Assembly: GCA_002297365.1 (NCBI GenBank)
Contig: DBKT01000011.1
Location: 1-64,000 of the forward strand
Direction: 5' to 3'
Origin: Caryophanales bacterium UBA743
GTDB taxonomy: Bacteria > Bacillota_I > Bacilli_A > RFN20 > CAG-826
Length of the DNA: 64,000 nucleotides
Made by a program: the position numbers and the translations under genes. The notes beneath the pieces are model-generated. The model searched no databases and had not been told where the DNA came from. It saw only the letters and a program-made list of their open reading frames with translations. Of this stretch, positions 17,617-27,320 are shown in pieces. Each line of letters starts with the position of its first letter. Positions within the stretch are counted from its first letter, which is position 1.

Positions 17617-17673
17617 GTTTTTTCTCCGTTCCAGCAGAAATTATACCAAAATTCAGATCGCAAAAAACATGCG

Positions 17674-20600
17674 TCAAAAAAGAGTTAGCTGCTCGGTTTC
17701 GTCATCGTTATTTTTATAGCCGTCAATTAGCTTTTTAAGAAACTCATAATCTTTGGAAAAAGAATTAGGAAGTCGAACGAGTTTGATGCCGTGTTCCTCG
17801 CAGATTTTCATTTTGCGCTTATCGTTTTCGATGCGTCTGATGTCCGAATAATGCTCTCCCCCATCAAATTCAAATGCAAAAATGGGTTTGAAACCGCCTA
17901 AGATTCCACGTTCATATATGACGGAATCGAATTCCATTTGGGATTTTTGACATTCTTCAAACAGTTCTTTAATTGGAAGGTTACGGACAACTTTGAGCCT
18001 TTTTCTTATAGATACGATTTGCTCAATCGTTTCATAAAATTCATCTTCTGTGATGGACCCATTGGATTTCCCGATTGTTAGGGATTCGTTTTCGGAAGGA
18101 ATTACTTCGACGCTTCCTTTGCTTTTGCAATAACGGATGAGCTCATTCCATACGGAGTCGCCTGTTTTCGTGTTTTTTAGTTTTTCTTCGTCGCCAAAGA
18201 CGACTAGCTTCTTCTTGGCGCGAGAAACAGCGACATTTGCGATTTCTCCATGAGAATTGAGCCATTTTATGGTTTTAGGGGAAGTAAAAGAAGAGACCCC
18301 TGTAGCAATAATAATGGTATTTTTCTCTGCGCCTTGAACACTATGGATGGTCGCGGCTTTGACTTCTTTTAAGCCATTTCTAGCAAGCATGTCATTAATC
18401 AATTTCGCTTGGTTCACAAACGGGGTGATGATGGCGCAGTCGCTCATGTCATTCTTCTTGCAATAAGAAACGACGTTCCTTGCTTCTTCGTAGTTTTGGT
18501 TCTTAAAAGGGGTACGCACGTGATTGTCACTATTCACGAACGAGACATCTCCATCGCCTAAATCCGGAGAAATGCGTAGCTTGTTCTGATAAAAATATTG
18601 GTTGTTGAAGTTGATGATTTTCTTTCCGCATCGATAATGATTCCTTAGCAAAACGCGATTGGTCACTTTATCTGCCGCTTTCATCGTGGAAAGAATAGAA
18701 TTGTTCAGATAATCGTAAGTGTCGGATATTTGGAACTCTTTTTTAAGATTCTCATTCGTATTTTCATCTAGGGTAATGACAGGGCTCAATTGATCCTCAT
18801 CACCAACAAGAAGAAGGCCTTTCGCACGAGAAATAGGAATAAGAGAATGCGCAATATCGGCTTGGCCCGCCTCATCCATAATCAAAAGATCAAAGAAAAA
18901 ATCTCCATCCCCTAATCTTGAAGCGGAAATGTTGGTCGTGAATATCAAAGGGAATACGTCTAGAAGAAGTTCAAGATTTTCATTTCCAGAAAGAAAGGAA
19001 TTGAATTTCAAGGCTCTTTCATGAGGATCTTCAAGAGAAACGATATCATGAAGCGCATCATATTTCGGAGAATGAAGTTTGGCTAAATGTTTCAAAGAAG
19101 AGCAATAGAGATATTTCAAAGCGTCTTTATCCTCTTTCAAGGAAACGAAATGAGATATGATGTCTTTCTCACTCACGTAAGGAATCTCTTGTATTTGCTT
19201 TTGAAGCAAGGGTTTTTGTTTTCTTATGATGGAACTTCTTGCGCCCATCTTTTCGACTTTTTCTAGGAATGCCAGGTTTTCCTTTGCGACACGACGTTTC
19301 TGGAAATTTGTCAGAGCAATAACCGCTTCTCTATTTTTGCTAAGAACCTTCTTCCTTAAGGCTTCAAGCTCATTTAAGGAAAGATCGTTTTCTTCGTCTT
19401 CTATCTCAAAAGCAGCGCGAATTTGGAGGGTCGTTTCCCCTACCTTAGCTAAATTTCCTAAGCGTAAGAAAGGGAATGGGATTTTATGATTTTCATAAGA
19501 AAAAGATAATTTCTCCACTATTCCGTCAAGGGGACGATTGTTATTCGTGGAAACAAGAACCGTCTTTTTGGCAAAGAAGGCGGAGAGTATCGTGTTGAAT
19601 ATCGTTTGTGTTTTGCCTGTTCCTGGCGGTCCTTGAACATAGGTTACTTTGTTTTTCAAAGCTCCGTAAATAAGCAATGCTTGATCTACGTTCACTCGGT
19701 CATCAAAAAGAACGATGTTGGGAAGAATATGCCCATTGTTAGAGAGGCTGGAATTCCCGAAAAAGGCTTTCAATGGAGCGTTTAATGCATTCGCATTCCA
19801 TCTTTCTTCAATCTTTCCAAAAAGCTCCGCAAAGTTGAGCTGAAAATCTCTTTGAAGGCAAAAGAAGTCAGGACGTGTATTGATTTTCTCAGAAGAAGAA
19901 ATGCTTTGGCGAAGAATTTCAACCATTCCATCAAAGTCATTAAGGAGAAAATCCTTGAATTCAAACGGGTTTAGCTCGGTATAGGAATATAGAGAATGCT
20001 TGACCCCCTCAATCAAGAATGATTGATTGATTTTCAATCCTCCTTTGATTTTTATCTTTTTGTCTTTTGGAGAGAAGAAAACATTCTGATAGGCGACGAT
20101 ATATTTCTTAGGCCCCTCGTCAATGGAAAGATGGGAGAGGGCCAGTTCCGATTTCTTATTCTCCCACTCATTCAAATCTTGACGAATCACATAACGAACA
20201 AGTTGATGAATTTGCTGGTCCGTAAGCTCCAACTCTTTTTCTTTTTCGAGAATCGAAGCGTCAATTCCATCTACCATGGAATAATTTTTGATATAGGGAT
20301 CCGAATCCGCTTCACAACATTTTTCTAAGTACTGAAGAATGTTGTTATTGAAATTCTCAAACTTCAGCCAAGAAAAATCTTTCAAATGCTCATTGATTTT
20401 CCTAACGAGCTCTTCGTTGTATTTTCCCATCGTGAAAGAAAGAACCTTGGCATCTAGAATTCTTTCGTAGGCTAGGGTTAGGTCAATCGTGTCCACCCCT
20501 TTGTATTCATTAAAGACACTGACGAAAAGTTTTTTCTGCTTTGGATCGATATCATTTACGAAACACCAAAAAGTCGTGTTTCTTTTTTCTTTAAAAGAAT

Positions 20601-20688
20601 TGTAGACGACATGAAGCCATTTTCCTTCTTTGATAGAGAGGGAGATTTCTCGAGCAATCACGTTCTCTTTTGCTTTGTCTTGTTTCAT
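17674..20688 (-). CDS. SF1 (Upf1-like) helicase fused to DUF2726/PD-(D/E)XK-like domain
   Basis: 1004 residues from the ATG at 20688; an upstream TTG at 20718 is less likely. Motif I (VQGPPGTGKTQ) is near residue 355, motif II is DEAGQ followed by LLLVGDEDQLSP, then ATIHSVQGAEKNTI and NVAVSRAKKKLVV, a complete SF1B helicase core. The first ~340 residues are an alpha/beta-rich region I do not recognise. The last ~110 residues (MEFDSVIY, then FAFEFDGGEHYSD) fit the DUF2726 group of PD-(D/E)XK nuclease-like folds. It probably unwinds and cleaves nucleic acid. It is followed by the broken NERD-HRDC gene, a likely former partner. It could be a repair or a defence protein. Confidence 0.85.
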   Translation of the reverse strand: MKQDKAKENVIAREISLSIKEGKWLHVVYNSFKEKRNTTFWCFVNDIDPKQKKLFVSVFNEYKGVDTIDLTLAYERILDAKVLSFTMGKYNEELVRKINEHLKDFSWLKFENFNNNILQYLEKCCEADSDPYIKNYSMVDGIDASILEKEKELELTDQQIHQLVRYVIRQDLNEWENKKSELALSHLSIDEGPKKYIVAYQNVFFSPKDKKIKIKGGLKINQSFLIEGVKHSLYSYTELNPFEFKDFLLNDFDGMVEILRQSISSSEKINTRPDFFCLQRDFQLNFAELFGKIEERWNANALNAPLKAFFGNSSLSNNGHILPNIVLFDDRVNVDQALLIYGALKNKVTYVQGPPGTGKTQTIFNTILSAFFAKKTVLVSTNNNRPLDGIVEKLSFSYENHKIPFPFLRLGNLAKVGETTLQIRAAFEIEDEENDLSLNELEALRKKVLSKNREAVIALTNFQKRRVAKENLAFLEKVEKMGARSSIIRKQKPLLQKQIQEIPYVSEKDIISHFVSLKEDKDALKYLYCSSLKHLAKLHSPKYDALHDIVSLEDPHERALKFNSFLSGNENLELLLDVFPLIFTTNISASRLGDGDFFFDLLIMDEAGQADIAHSLIPISRAKGLLLVGDEDQLSPVITLDENTNENLKKEFQISDTYDYLNNSILSTMKAADKVTNRVLLRNHYRCGKKIINFNNQYFYQNKLRISPDLGDGDVSFVNSDNHVRTPFKNQNYEEARNVVSYCKKNDMSDCAIITPFVNQAKLINDMLARNGLKEVKAATIHSVQGAEKNTIIIATGVSSFTSPKTIKWLNSHGEIANVAVSRAKKKLVVFGDEEKLKNTKTGDSVWNELIRYCKSKGSVEVIPSENESLTIGKSNGSITEDEFYETIEQIVSIRKRLKVVRNLPIKELFEECQKSQMEFDSVIYERGILGGFKPIFAFEFDGGEHYSDIRRIENDKRKMKICEEHGIKLVRLPNSFSKDYEFLKKLIDGYKNNDDETEQLTLF

Positions 20689-20973
20689 ATCATCCCCATA
20701 TCGGTAATATGATACCAATCCGTCAAGTGTTTTGGGAATTTATTTCAAGTGATTCGAAAAAGAGACATGGCGAAAGAGACCACCGTGACAACGGTAGGAC
20801 GCTCCAGACGATTTACATCTATGTGAGGGAAAGAGTTCGATCGGGGTCGCGCAGGGAATCTATGCCCAAAAGACGAGCAAAGCCAAATACGAGAGAAAGC
20901 AAAAGAAAACCAAAGAGGAAAAAGCAAAAAGAAACGATAAAAGCGTCTGCAAAACGTTGGTTGCCGCAACCGT

Positions 20974-23109
20974 TTACGATACTTGCTTGATAGACAATGA
21001 AATACGTTTCCTAGGAAGGTCAAGAGCAATGACCTTAACCTTGACGATTTGACCAAGCTCCAACTCGTCACTTGGATGTTTTATGAAATGGTCGGCAATC
21101 TCGGAAATGTGGACCAGCCCGTCTTGATGAACGCCTATGTCAACAAAAGCCCCGAAATCAGAAAGATTACGAACCGTTCCGTTTAGTATCATTCCAACTT
21201 GCAAATCTTTGATGTCTTTGACTTTGTTGTCTAATTCCGCAGTTACCGCTTTTTCGCGTGGGTCTCTGCCTGGTTTCTTTAGCTCTTCGATGATGTCTTT
21301 CAAGGTGTATTCGCCAATGCCGAGTTCTTTAGAAAGAGAGGGAATATCCAAAGGATAATTGAGTTTTGCATTGGATTTTTCCGTTCCCAAATCCGATAAG
21401 GAAACGCCCACTTTCTTTAAAAGAACATAGGTTGCTAAATAATCCTTGGGGTGAACGGCGCTGCGTTCTAAAGGGTTCTCGTTTTCTATGCGGAGGAAAC
21501 CTGCCGCATCTAAGAAAGTCTTTTGCCCAAAGCCTTTTACCTTTAATAAATCTTTTCTCTCTTTGAATGGGCCATGCTCATCACGATATGCAACAATGGC
21601 TTTAGCACTTCGTTCGTTTAGCCCTGAAACGTATTTCAAAAGAGAGGGCGAAGCGGTATTTAGCCATACTCCCACCTCATTTACCGCATCAATGGTCGTG
21701 TCTCCCAATGTTTGTTTTAAACGATTCACATCCATGTCGTGCTGATATTGGCCAACACCAATGGATTCTGGCGGGATTTTAACGAGTTCTGCCATAGGGT
21801 CAAGAAGCCTTCTCGCTAAGGAAACCGACGATCTTTCTTCAATGTCCATATTCGGGAATTCTTGAATAGCTAAGGGTGAGGCGCTATAAACGCTGGCTCC
21901 TGATTCATTTACGATGGCGATATGCACATTTTCAAGACGGCTTTTCTTTAAGAAAGATTCAAGGAAAGACTGGCTTTCTCTGCTGGCTGTTCCATTTCCT
22001 AAGGCAATATAGTCATATCCATATTTTTGATATAAAGAAAGCAATCTTGCTTCAGCGTCTTTTTCTTTTCCCACGGTAGGATAGATTATTCCCGTGGATA
22101 GGACTTGGCCATTCGCATCGATAAGAGCCAGCTTACAGCCGTTTTTATATCCCGGATCGAAACCAAGGATTTGTTTGTCTTTCAAAGGAGGGGCCAATAA
22201 AAGCTGTTTTAAGTTTTTAGAAAACAAAGCGAGGGAGGAGTCTTGTGCTTTTTCAAAAAGCTCTTTGGTGATTTCGTTTTCTAATGATGGGCCTGTCAAA
22301 CGGTCGTAGGAATCTTCCACTATCTTTTCCAAATAAGTAGAGAAGGAGGAATCCCTATGAATGATTTTTCTTTCGATATGATGGCAAATGGTAAGCTCAT
22401 CATAGCTAAAAGAATAAGAGAGTTTCTTTTCTTTTTTAGCGCGTAGCAAAGCTAATATCTGATAAGACTTGATGCGGGAGATTGGACATTCAAACTGATT
22501 GTAATTCTGGTATTTGTTTTCGTTATCTTCTTTGGTTTGTTTAGCTTTGATTTTTCCCGTTTTATAAATGTATTCCTTGGCGTAGAGATAAAAATCGGGG
22601 TTATCCGATATATTCTCAGCCAGGATATCCATCGCGCCTTGTAAGGCGTCTTCTAAAGTGGGAACGTCTTTTTTTAAAAATGTCGACGCGTATTCTTTTA
22701 AAGAAGAAAGGTCACCTTGTTGTTTTAAAAGGTACTCTGCTAAAGGCTCCAATCCTTTTTCTTTCGCTATAGATCCCCTTGTTTTTCTTTTTGGCTTATA
22801 GGGGCGATAAATGGCCTCTAAAAGAGACAAACTCGTGCATGTCTCCACTTTTTCTCTTAATTCCGGAGTTAGTTTGCCTTGCTCTTGAATAGATGAGAGA
22901 ACGGTTTTCTTTCTCTCTTCAAGCTTCTCGAATTTCTCTTTTTCTTCTGCAAAAGCACGCAATGTCACGTCCGAGAGGTTTCCGGTTTCTTCCTTCTTAT
23001 AACGGGCAATAAAGGGGATGGTCGCGCCTTCCTCTAAAAGACGAAGAGTTGCCTCTGCCTGTTTGAAGGAGATATTTAAAACGTTAGATAAATGTTGAGC
23101 GATTTCCAT
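20974..23109 (-). CDS. tex: Tex family RNA-binding transcription accessory protein
   Basis: 711 residues, the normal Tex length. In order: N-terminal helical Tex domain (SFKQAEATLRLLEEGATIPFIARYKKEETG), the YqgF/RuvX-like fold (LGFDPGYKNGCKLALID), helix-hairpin-helix repeats (IVAYRDEHGPFKERKDLLKVKGFG) and a C-terminal S1 domain (GTVRNLSDFGAFVDIGVHQDGLVHIS). Tex binds RNA and associates with transcription. No Shine-Dalgarno precedes the ATG; a TATCAT hexamer ends seven bases upstream, so the message might be leaderless. The gene ends near a GGTTG/CAACC hairpin (20959-20971), possibly its terminator. Confidence 0.95.
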   Translation of the reverse strand: MEIAQHLSNVLNISFKQAEATLRLLEEGATIPFIARYKKEETGNLSDVTLRAFAEEKEKFEKLEERKKTVLSSIQEQGKLTPELREKVETCTSLSLLEAIYRPYKPKRKTRGSIAKEKGLEPLAEYLLKQQGDLSSLKEYASTFLKKDVPTLEDALQGAMDILAENISDNPDFYLYAKEYIYKTGKIKAKQTKEDNENKYQNYNQFECPISRIKSYQILALLRAKKEKKLSYSFSYDELTICHHIERKIIHRDSSFSTYLEKIVEDSYDRLTGPSLENEITKELFEKAQDSSLALFSKNLKQLLLAPPLKDKQILGFDPGYKNGCKLALIDANGQVLSTGIIYPTVGKEKDAEARLLSLYQKYGYDYIALGNGTASRESQSFLESFLKKSRLENVHIAIVNESGASVYSASPLAIQEFPNMDIEERSSVSLARRLLDPMAELVKIPPESIGVGQYQHDMDVNRLKQTLGDTTIDAVNEVGVWLNTASPSLLKYVSGLNERSAKAIVAYRDEHGPFKERKDLLKVKGFGQKTFLDAAGFLRIENENPLERSAVHPKDYLATYVLLKKVGVSLSDLGTEKSNAKLNYPLDIPSLSKELGIGEYTLKDIIEELKKPGRDPREKAVTAELDNKVKDIKDLQVGMILNGTVRNLSDFGAFVDIGVHQDGLVHISEIADHFIKHPSDELELGQIVKVKVIALDLPRKRISLSIKQVS

Positions 23110-23185
23110 GATGAAAATGATACAAAACCTTGAGGGAATAGACTATGTCATAATTATGGCTTTTTAATGCTAAGCAACAAGGAAA

Positions 23186-25306
23186 TCAAGAATGGAAAAG
23201 CAAGTCGCCATACGTTGGAACTGGCCAGATTTCTTTCGCGACAAGAAGCTCCGCTTCATCGATGGATTTTCTAAGATTCGCCATTTCCTCTTTGAGCGTT
23301 GTCGCCGCAAAGAAGGCGTGTTCTTTTTCTTCGGCGTTTTCTTTTGCGTCTTCTTTGATGAAGGAATCCAAACGTTTCAAGGAAGAATAGGCGTCGTTGA
23401 GAACTTTTTCCAAAGCTGTTTTTTCCTCAGAAATGGCTTTGAATCCATCCTTGTAGAATCCCTTGTAGAATCCGTCTAGCTGAATCATCTCTCTTAACGC
23501 CTTATGGATGGCTGGCAAATAGAGCTTATGGACCATGCGGGACATGGTTTTCGCTTCGATGATCGCTTTCGAATGATAATCTTGGTATTTAATCGTCTTT
23601 CGAGAGTCGATTTCCGTTTCAGAGAAAATATGGCTATTGATCAAAAGATCACGATTTTCTTTGCGTTCTAGAGCCGCGATCGCTTCAGGAGCGCTTCTAA
23701 GATTTGGAAGGCCGCGTTTTTCGGCTTCTTTTTCCCACTCTTTGGAATAACCGTTTCCATTAAAAATAACCCGTTTGTGTTTTCGGATGGTTTCTTTAAC
23801 CCATTCTATGGCTGTTTTTTCTTTATCTTCGGCTTTTTCCAACAAGGAGGAGACTTCGTTAAGGCCTTCTCCCAGCACCGCATTCAAATAAGTGTTCGGC
23901 TCAGCGATGTTTTGCTCGCTCCCAACCATACGAAACTCAAAACGGTTGCCAGTGAAGGCAAATGGCGAGGTTCTATTGCGATCGGCATCATCCTTTAAGA
24001 GAGTTGGCAAGCCTTTGCTTCCATTGATCTTCTCCTTAGAAAGCCCGTTGCAATTCGCCGCATTGGTGGTTTCTCCTTCAAGGAGTTTGCTTAGGCGATC
24101 GCCAAGATAGATACTGATGATTGCCGGAGGAGCCTCATTGGCGCCTAAGCGGAAATCATTTCCATAAGAAGCGACAGACTCTCTTAAAAGATCGGCATGG
24201 ATATCAACCCCACGAATGATGGCAGCCATGAAAATCAAGAAAAGAAGGTTATTCTCGGGATCTTTCCCCGGCGAAAAGAAATTAATGCCCGTATCCGTCC
24301 CGACAGACCAATTGTTATGCTTGCCAGAGCCGTTGATTCCTTCGAAGGGCTTTTCTTCGAGCAAGCAAATCATGCCATGACGTTTCGCGATACGTTTAAG
24401 AAGCCTCATAACGAGCTGATTCTGGTCAGCCGCTAAGGAGGAAGGAGCGTAAATGCAAGCAAGCTCATGCTGAGATTGCGCGACTTCGTTATGCTCTGTT
24501 TTAGCGGGAATTCCCAATTTCCAAAGAACGTCGTTGACTTCCTTCATGTAAGAGGAGATTTTTTCTCTGATTGGACCGAAATAATGGTCGTCTAATTCTT
24601 GGCCTTTCGGAGCGCTTACGCCAAAAAGCGTGCGACCCGTGTATACAAGATCTTTTCTTTTTAAATATTCTTCTCGATCCACGAGGAAATATTCTTGCTC
24701 GGGACCAGCATAGGAATAAACGCGCTTGGCAGTCTTATCTCCTAGAAGGCGCAAGAGACGCAAAGCGGAATCAGAAAGATATTCTTCTGAACGCAAAAGC
24801 GGGGTTTTGCCGTCGAGCGCTTCGCCATTATAGCTGCAAAACGCAGTCGGAATATAAAGGACGGCGCCATCTTCATCGTCTTCTAAAACAAAGGCGGGGC
24901 TCTGAGCGTCCCAAACGGTATAGCCTCTTGCTTCAAAGGTAGCGCGAAGTCCGCCAGAAGGGAAAGAGGATGCGTCTGGTTCCCCTTTAATCAATTCGTT
25001 TCCCTTAAAGTCATAAGCGATCTCGCCAAGAGCGTTTGGTTTCCCAATAAAGGCGTCATGCTTTTCAGCGGATAAGCCATTCAGAGGCTGAAACCAATGG
25101 GTGTAATGGGTTGCTCCTTTGGAAAGAGCCCACTTCAGCATCCCCGTAGCGATTTCATCAGCGTAGGAGTGATCGAGCTCTTTTCTTTCCTCGATCGCTT
25201 CCTTTAAAGCAAGGTAGGCTTCATTGGAAAGAAATTCTTTCCTTGCTTTATCGTTGAAGACATTCGAACCAAACAACGAAATAACATCGGATTTGTTTTT
25301 GCTCAT
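23186..25306 (-). CDS. glnN: Glutamine synthetase type III
   Basis: 706 residues, the typical size of GSIII (types I and II are much shorter). AAGAGGT precedes the ATG. Signature blocks are present: the N-terminal THWFQPLNGLSAEKHDAF, NEVAQSQHELA, the GSGKHNNWS substrate/ATP region and FEFRMVGS. The enzyme makes glutamine from glutamate, ammonia and ATP in the cytoplasm as a dodecamer. It is monocistronic here. The ~300-base region upstream on the same strand has a promoter, an intrinsic-terminator-like hairpin and further hairpins close to the ribosome binding site, suggesting attenuation rather than a simple promoter. Confidence 0.96.
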   Translation of the reverse strand: MSKNKSDVISLFGSNVFNDKARKEFLSNEAYLALKEAIEERKELDHSYADEIATGMLKWALSKGATHYTHWFQPLNGLSAEKHDAFIGKPNALGEIAYDFKGNELIKGEPDASSFPSGGLRATFEARGYTVWDAQSPAFVLEDDEDGAVLYIPTAFCSYNGEALDGKTPLLRSEEYLSDSALRLLRLLGDKTAKRVYSYAGPEQEYFLVDREEYLKRKDLVYTGRTLFGVSAPKGQELDDHYFGPIREKISSYMKEVNDVLWKLGIPAKTEHNEVAQSQHELACIYAPSSLAADQNQLVMRLLKRIAKRHGMICLLEEKPFEGINGSGKHNNWSVGTDTGINFFSPGKDPENNLLFLIFMAAIIRGVDIHADLLRESVASYGNDFRLGANEAPPAIISIYLGDRLSKLLEGETTNAANCNGLSKEKINGSKGLPTLLKDDADRNRTSPFAFTGNRFEFRMVGSEQNIAEPNTYLNAVLGEGLNEVSSLLEKAEDKEKTAIEWVKETIRKHKRVIFNGNGYSKEWEKEAEKRGLPNLRSAPEAIAALERKENRDLLINSHIFSETEIDSRKTIKYQDYHSKAIIEAKTMSRMVHKLYLPAIHKALREMIQLDGFYKGFYKDGFKAISEEKTALEKVLNDAYSSLKRLDSFIKEDAKENAEEKEHAFFAATTLKEEMANLRKSIDEAELLVAKEIWPVPTYGDLLFHS

Positions 25307-25454
25307 GGATGTGACCTCTTATGAAATATTGGATGCGTTTTTCTTGCATCCCATGGTTCTTTATTTTCGCTTATTTGAAGAAAATGTACATAAAAATTTT
25401 AGGAAGCCTAAAAATTTTTTCTTACGAGGCCATAGCAAAGCAAATTGCAAATTA

Positions 25455-25478
25455 AAAAACCGGTTTTGCCCGGTTTTT
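25455..25478 (-). terminator. Intrinsic terminator/attenuator in the glnN leader
   Basis: AAAAACCGG (25455-25463) and CCGGTTTTT (25470-25478) form a perfect 9-bp stem with a six-base loop. On the minus strand it is followed by TTTTTTAATTT. No annotated gene ends here on either strand, so it terminates a short leader RNA or attenuates glnN. Confidence 0.65.
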
Positions 25479-25504
25479 GATGCGAAATAAATGCTACGTG
25501 TCAA

Positions 25505-25609
25505 TTAATGTTTTTCGTCGCAAAGCATAACGATTCCGGCGACGAGGCTAACAAAGAGCAAAGTGCAAACCTTGAATCCCGTAGTGAGCTTTTCCTCCTC
25601 TTTTAACAG
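25505..25609 (-). CDS. Possible 34-residue membrane peptide with non-canonical start
   Basis: A frame from CTG at 25609 to TAA at 25505 reads a charged N-terminus (LLKEEEKLTTG), a 17-residue hydrophobic span (VCTLLFVSLVAGIVMLC) and the tail DEKH. There is no in-frame ATG, GTG or TTG before the helix. The in-frame upstream stop lies just beyond 25612, and a promoter places +1 near 25612. It could be a real small protein with an unusual start, a relic that lost its ATG, or chance. Confidence 0.25.
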   Translation of the reverse strand: MLKEEEKLTTGFKVCTLLFVSLVAGIVMLCDEKH

Positions 25610-25618
25610 AACGTTTTT

Positions 25619-25646
25619 ATTTTATCCCCATCATCATTATAGTCAA
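25619..25646 (-). promoter_or_regulatory. Promoter of the glnN leader
   Basis: Minus-strand TTGACT (25646-25641) and TAAAAT (25624-25619) with a 16-bp spacer. A perfect TATAAT overlaps the -35 (25641-25636) and could serve a second start. Confidence 0.55.
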
Positions 25647-25726
25647 GGCGTTGCCCCCTTTTGTCTAAATGCATATCAAATATTGTTACAGGCGTTATTG
25701 ATTCAAAAGCAATACAATCAATATGT

Positions 25727-27286
25727 ATGAGTTTCACCTTTATTTCTGCCACAAAAAAAGAAACGGATAAACGGGACTTGGCCTATCTTCAAGTGGATGA
25801 TAGCCTTCGGCTTATAAAAGAAGACGTTCTTTCTTTTGAAGCGAGTAGCAAGGAGATTCACGATCTTTTAACCAATCAGGAAACGGGCGTGATTGCTTGG
25901 AATGGGTATGATGATTGCCGTCTTTTGTTAGATGAATTTAAGAAAATAGGCATAGAGCCTTTTGACTTTCAGCTTCTTGACGTTCGATATATGCTTAACG
26001 TCATCGAAGAAGATGACGATGAATACGAATTGGAATCCTTTATTCCTTTATCCATTCAGAAGAAAGAAACTCATTCCTATCCATTGAAGAAATGTTATTT
26101 CATTTTATATGCTTTGAAGAACATCCTTTTTTCCCTTGGAGAGAATTTTGAGGCGTTTCTCAACAGAAATGATTTCGAATCCTGCTTCTATTATTCCCTT
26201 GATGCGTATTTAGGGGTCAATCCGAAAGACATTTATAATTCCCAGCTTGCCGTAAAAGAACTTCTGGAAAAAGATATCGACCATTATGTGTTTTTTGATT
26301 TCGAGTGCGCCAATTGCCTGAATAAAATAGGAAAAATATGCGAAATAGGCGCGCTCATAACAGACGCCTCTTTGAATACCATCAAAGAAATACATCACCC
26401 CATCAATCCGAACAGTGAGTTTCATCTTCTTTCTAACGACAAGATACATGGTCTTCACCTTTTTTGGGAAGCGAATGACTATGAAGCCTATCGAAAGGCA
26501 CCCGCTCTCCCCTATTTCTACGACGAATTCAAAACGCTGTTTTCAGATGGGAGAGCCATTTATGTAGGCCACGCTGTCGATAATGACATTTCCTTCCTTT
26601 ATACGGATTTGAAAAGAAATGGCTTAGAGGAGTTTTTGGTTCGGGCGATTGACACTCAAAGAATGTACCGAAAGCTAATCGACAAAACGAGCAAAAAGAG
26701 CATTAGTTTGGAAAACGCCTTAGTCGCTTTGCTTGGCGAAAATGAGCTTATGAAATACACCCCGCATAAATCTTTAGACGATGCAAAAATGACGCTCGCT
26801 GTTTTTAGGGCCATCCTAGAAAAATCCGAAATGACTTTAGAAGAAATTTTAGCCATGTATCCGGGTTGTTTAAGAAGCACGGAGCAAATCGATCTATCTT
26901 TCGCCTTAAAAGAAGCGAAGTATGTCTTTCCTCTACCTTATAATTCCACGTCAATCGTCCTATCCTCGCCAGAAGATCTTTATTGCGGCTACACCGCAGA
27001 GAATACCAGCGAAAGAATCTATCTTGAAGCGTGTCGCGACGATTTTGAGAAATCGGGAATCGAAACTTATAAAGGAGGAAGATTCTTTTTCCAAAATTTC
27101 ATTAAAAAACGAAATGCCTATGAGGTCGAAGAAATGATATCTAGAGTGAAAGAAATGGGCGGAGTGCTTGTTAAGAACCCTCTTTATGCGGATGTGATTG
27201 TTTATGAGAAAACAATCGACATAAAGAATCTTCTACACAAGAAAAGCGTTTCCGTAAATGAGCTGCTTTCTGAAAAAGGCCGATAG
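25727..27286 (+). CDS. DEDDh (DnaQ-like) 3'-5' exonuclease domain protein, possible C-terminal BRCT
   Basis: 519 residues from the ATG at 25727; the longer frame begins with a TTG at 25661 inside the promoter region. Residues ~1-180 are of unknown fold. Exo I is VFFDFECANC, Exo II is GHAVDNDISFL and Exo III is HKSLDDAKMTL, so all DEDDh metal ligands and the catalytic His are present. The C-terminal ~90 residues, ending with KEMGGVLVKNPLYADVIVYE, resemble a BRCT module, as in some DnaQ-like epsilon proteins. It may trim DNA in repair or RNA in turnover. No Shine-Dalgarno is seen; TACAAT ends eight bases before the ATG. It is monocistronic and convergent with gpsA. Confidence 0.78.
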   Translation: MSFTFISATKKETDKRDLAYLQVDDSLRLIKEDVLSFEASSKEIHDLLTNQETGVIAWNGYDDCRLLLDEFKKIGIEPFDFQLLDVRYMLNVIEEDDDEYELESFIPLSIQKKETHSYPLKKCYFILYALKNILFSLGENFEAFLNRNDFESCFYYSLDAYLGVNPKDIYNSQLAVKELLEKDIDHYVFFDFECANCLNKIGKICEIGALITDASLNTIKEIHHPINPNSEFHLLSNDKIHGLHLFWEANDYEAYRKAPALPYFYDEFKTLFSDGRAIYVGHAVDNDISFLYTDLKRNGLEEFLVRAIDTQRMYRKLIDKTSKKSISLENALVALLGENELMKYTPHKSLDDAKMTLAVFRAILEKSEMTLEEILAMYPGCLRSTEQIDLSFALKEAKYVFPLPYNSTSIVLSSPEDLYCGYTAENTSERIYLEACRDDFEKSGIETYKGGRFFFQNFIKKRNAYEVEEMISRVKEMGGVLVKNPLYADVIVYEKTIDIKNLLHKKSVSVNELLSEKGR

Positions 27287-27320
27287 CCCGTTTCAAAAAG
27301 AGAAGGGACGTGTATCAATT

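Larger units (their letters stand above)
25307..25726 (-). promoter_or_regulatory. Structured leader region of glnN
   Basis: 420 bp between glnN and the divergent exonuclease gene. Reading toward glnN it holds a promoter (25646-25619), an AGAGGAGG motif at 25600-25593, a short hydrophobic frame (25609-25505), an intrinsic-terminator-like hairpin (25478-25455), a hairpin with arms CCTAAAATTTT-like around 25413-25393, and GGATGC/GCATCC (25351-25331) close to the glnN ribosome binding site. I do not recognise a glutamine or T-box riboswitch. Confidence 0.5.

Noticed and set aside
20670..20990. Plus-strand Arg/Lys-rich frame between the helicase and tex
   Set aside because: No ribosome binding site, composition typical of an antisense shadow of AT-rich DNA, and overlaps both flanking genes.
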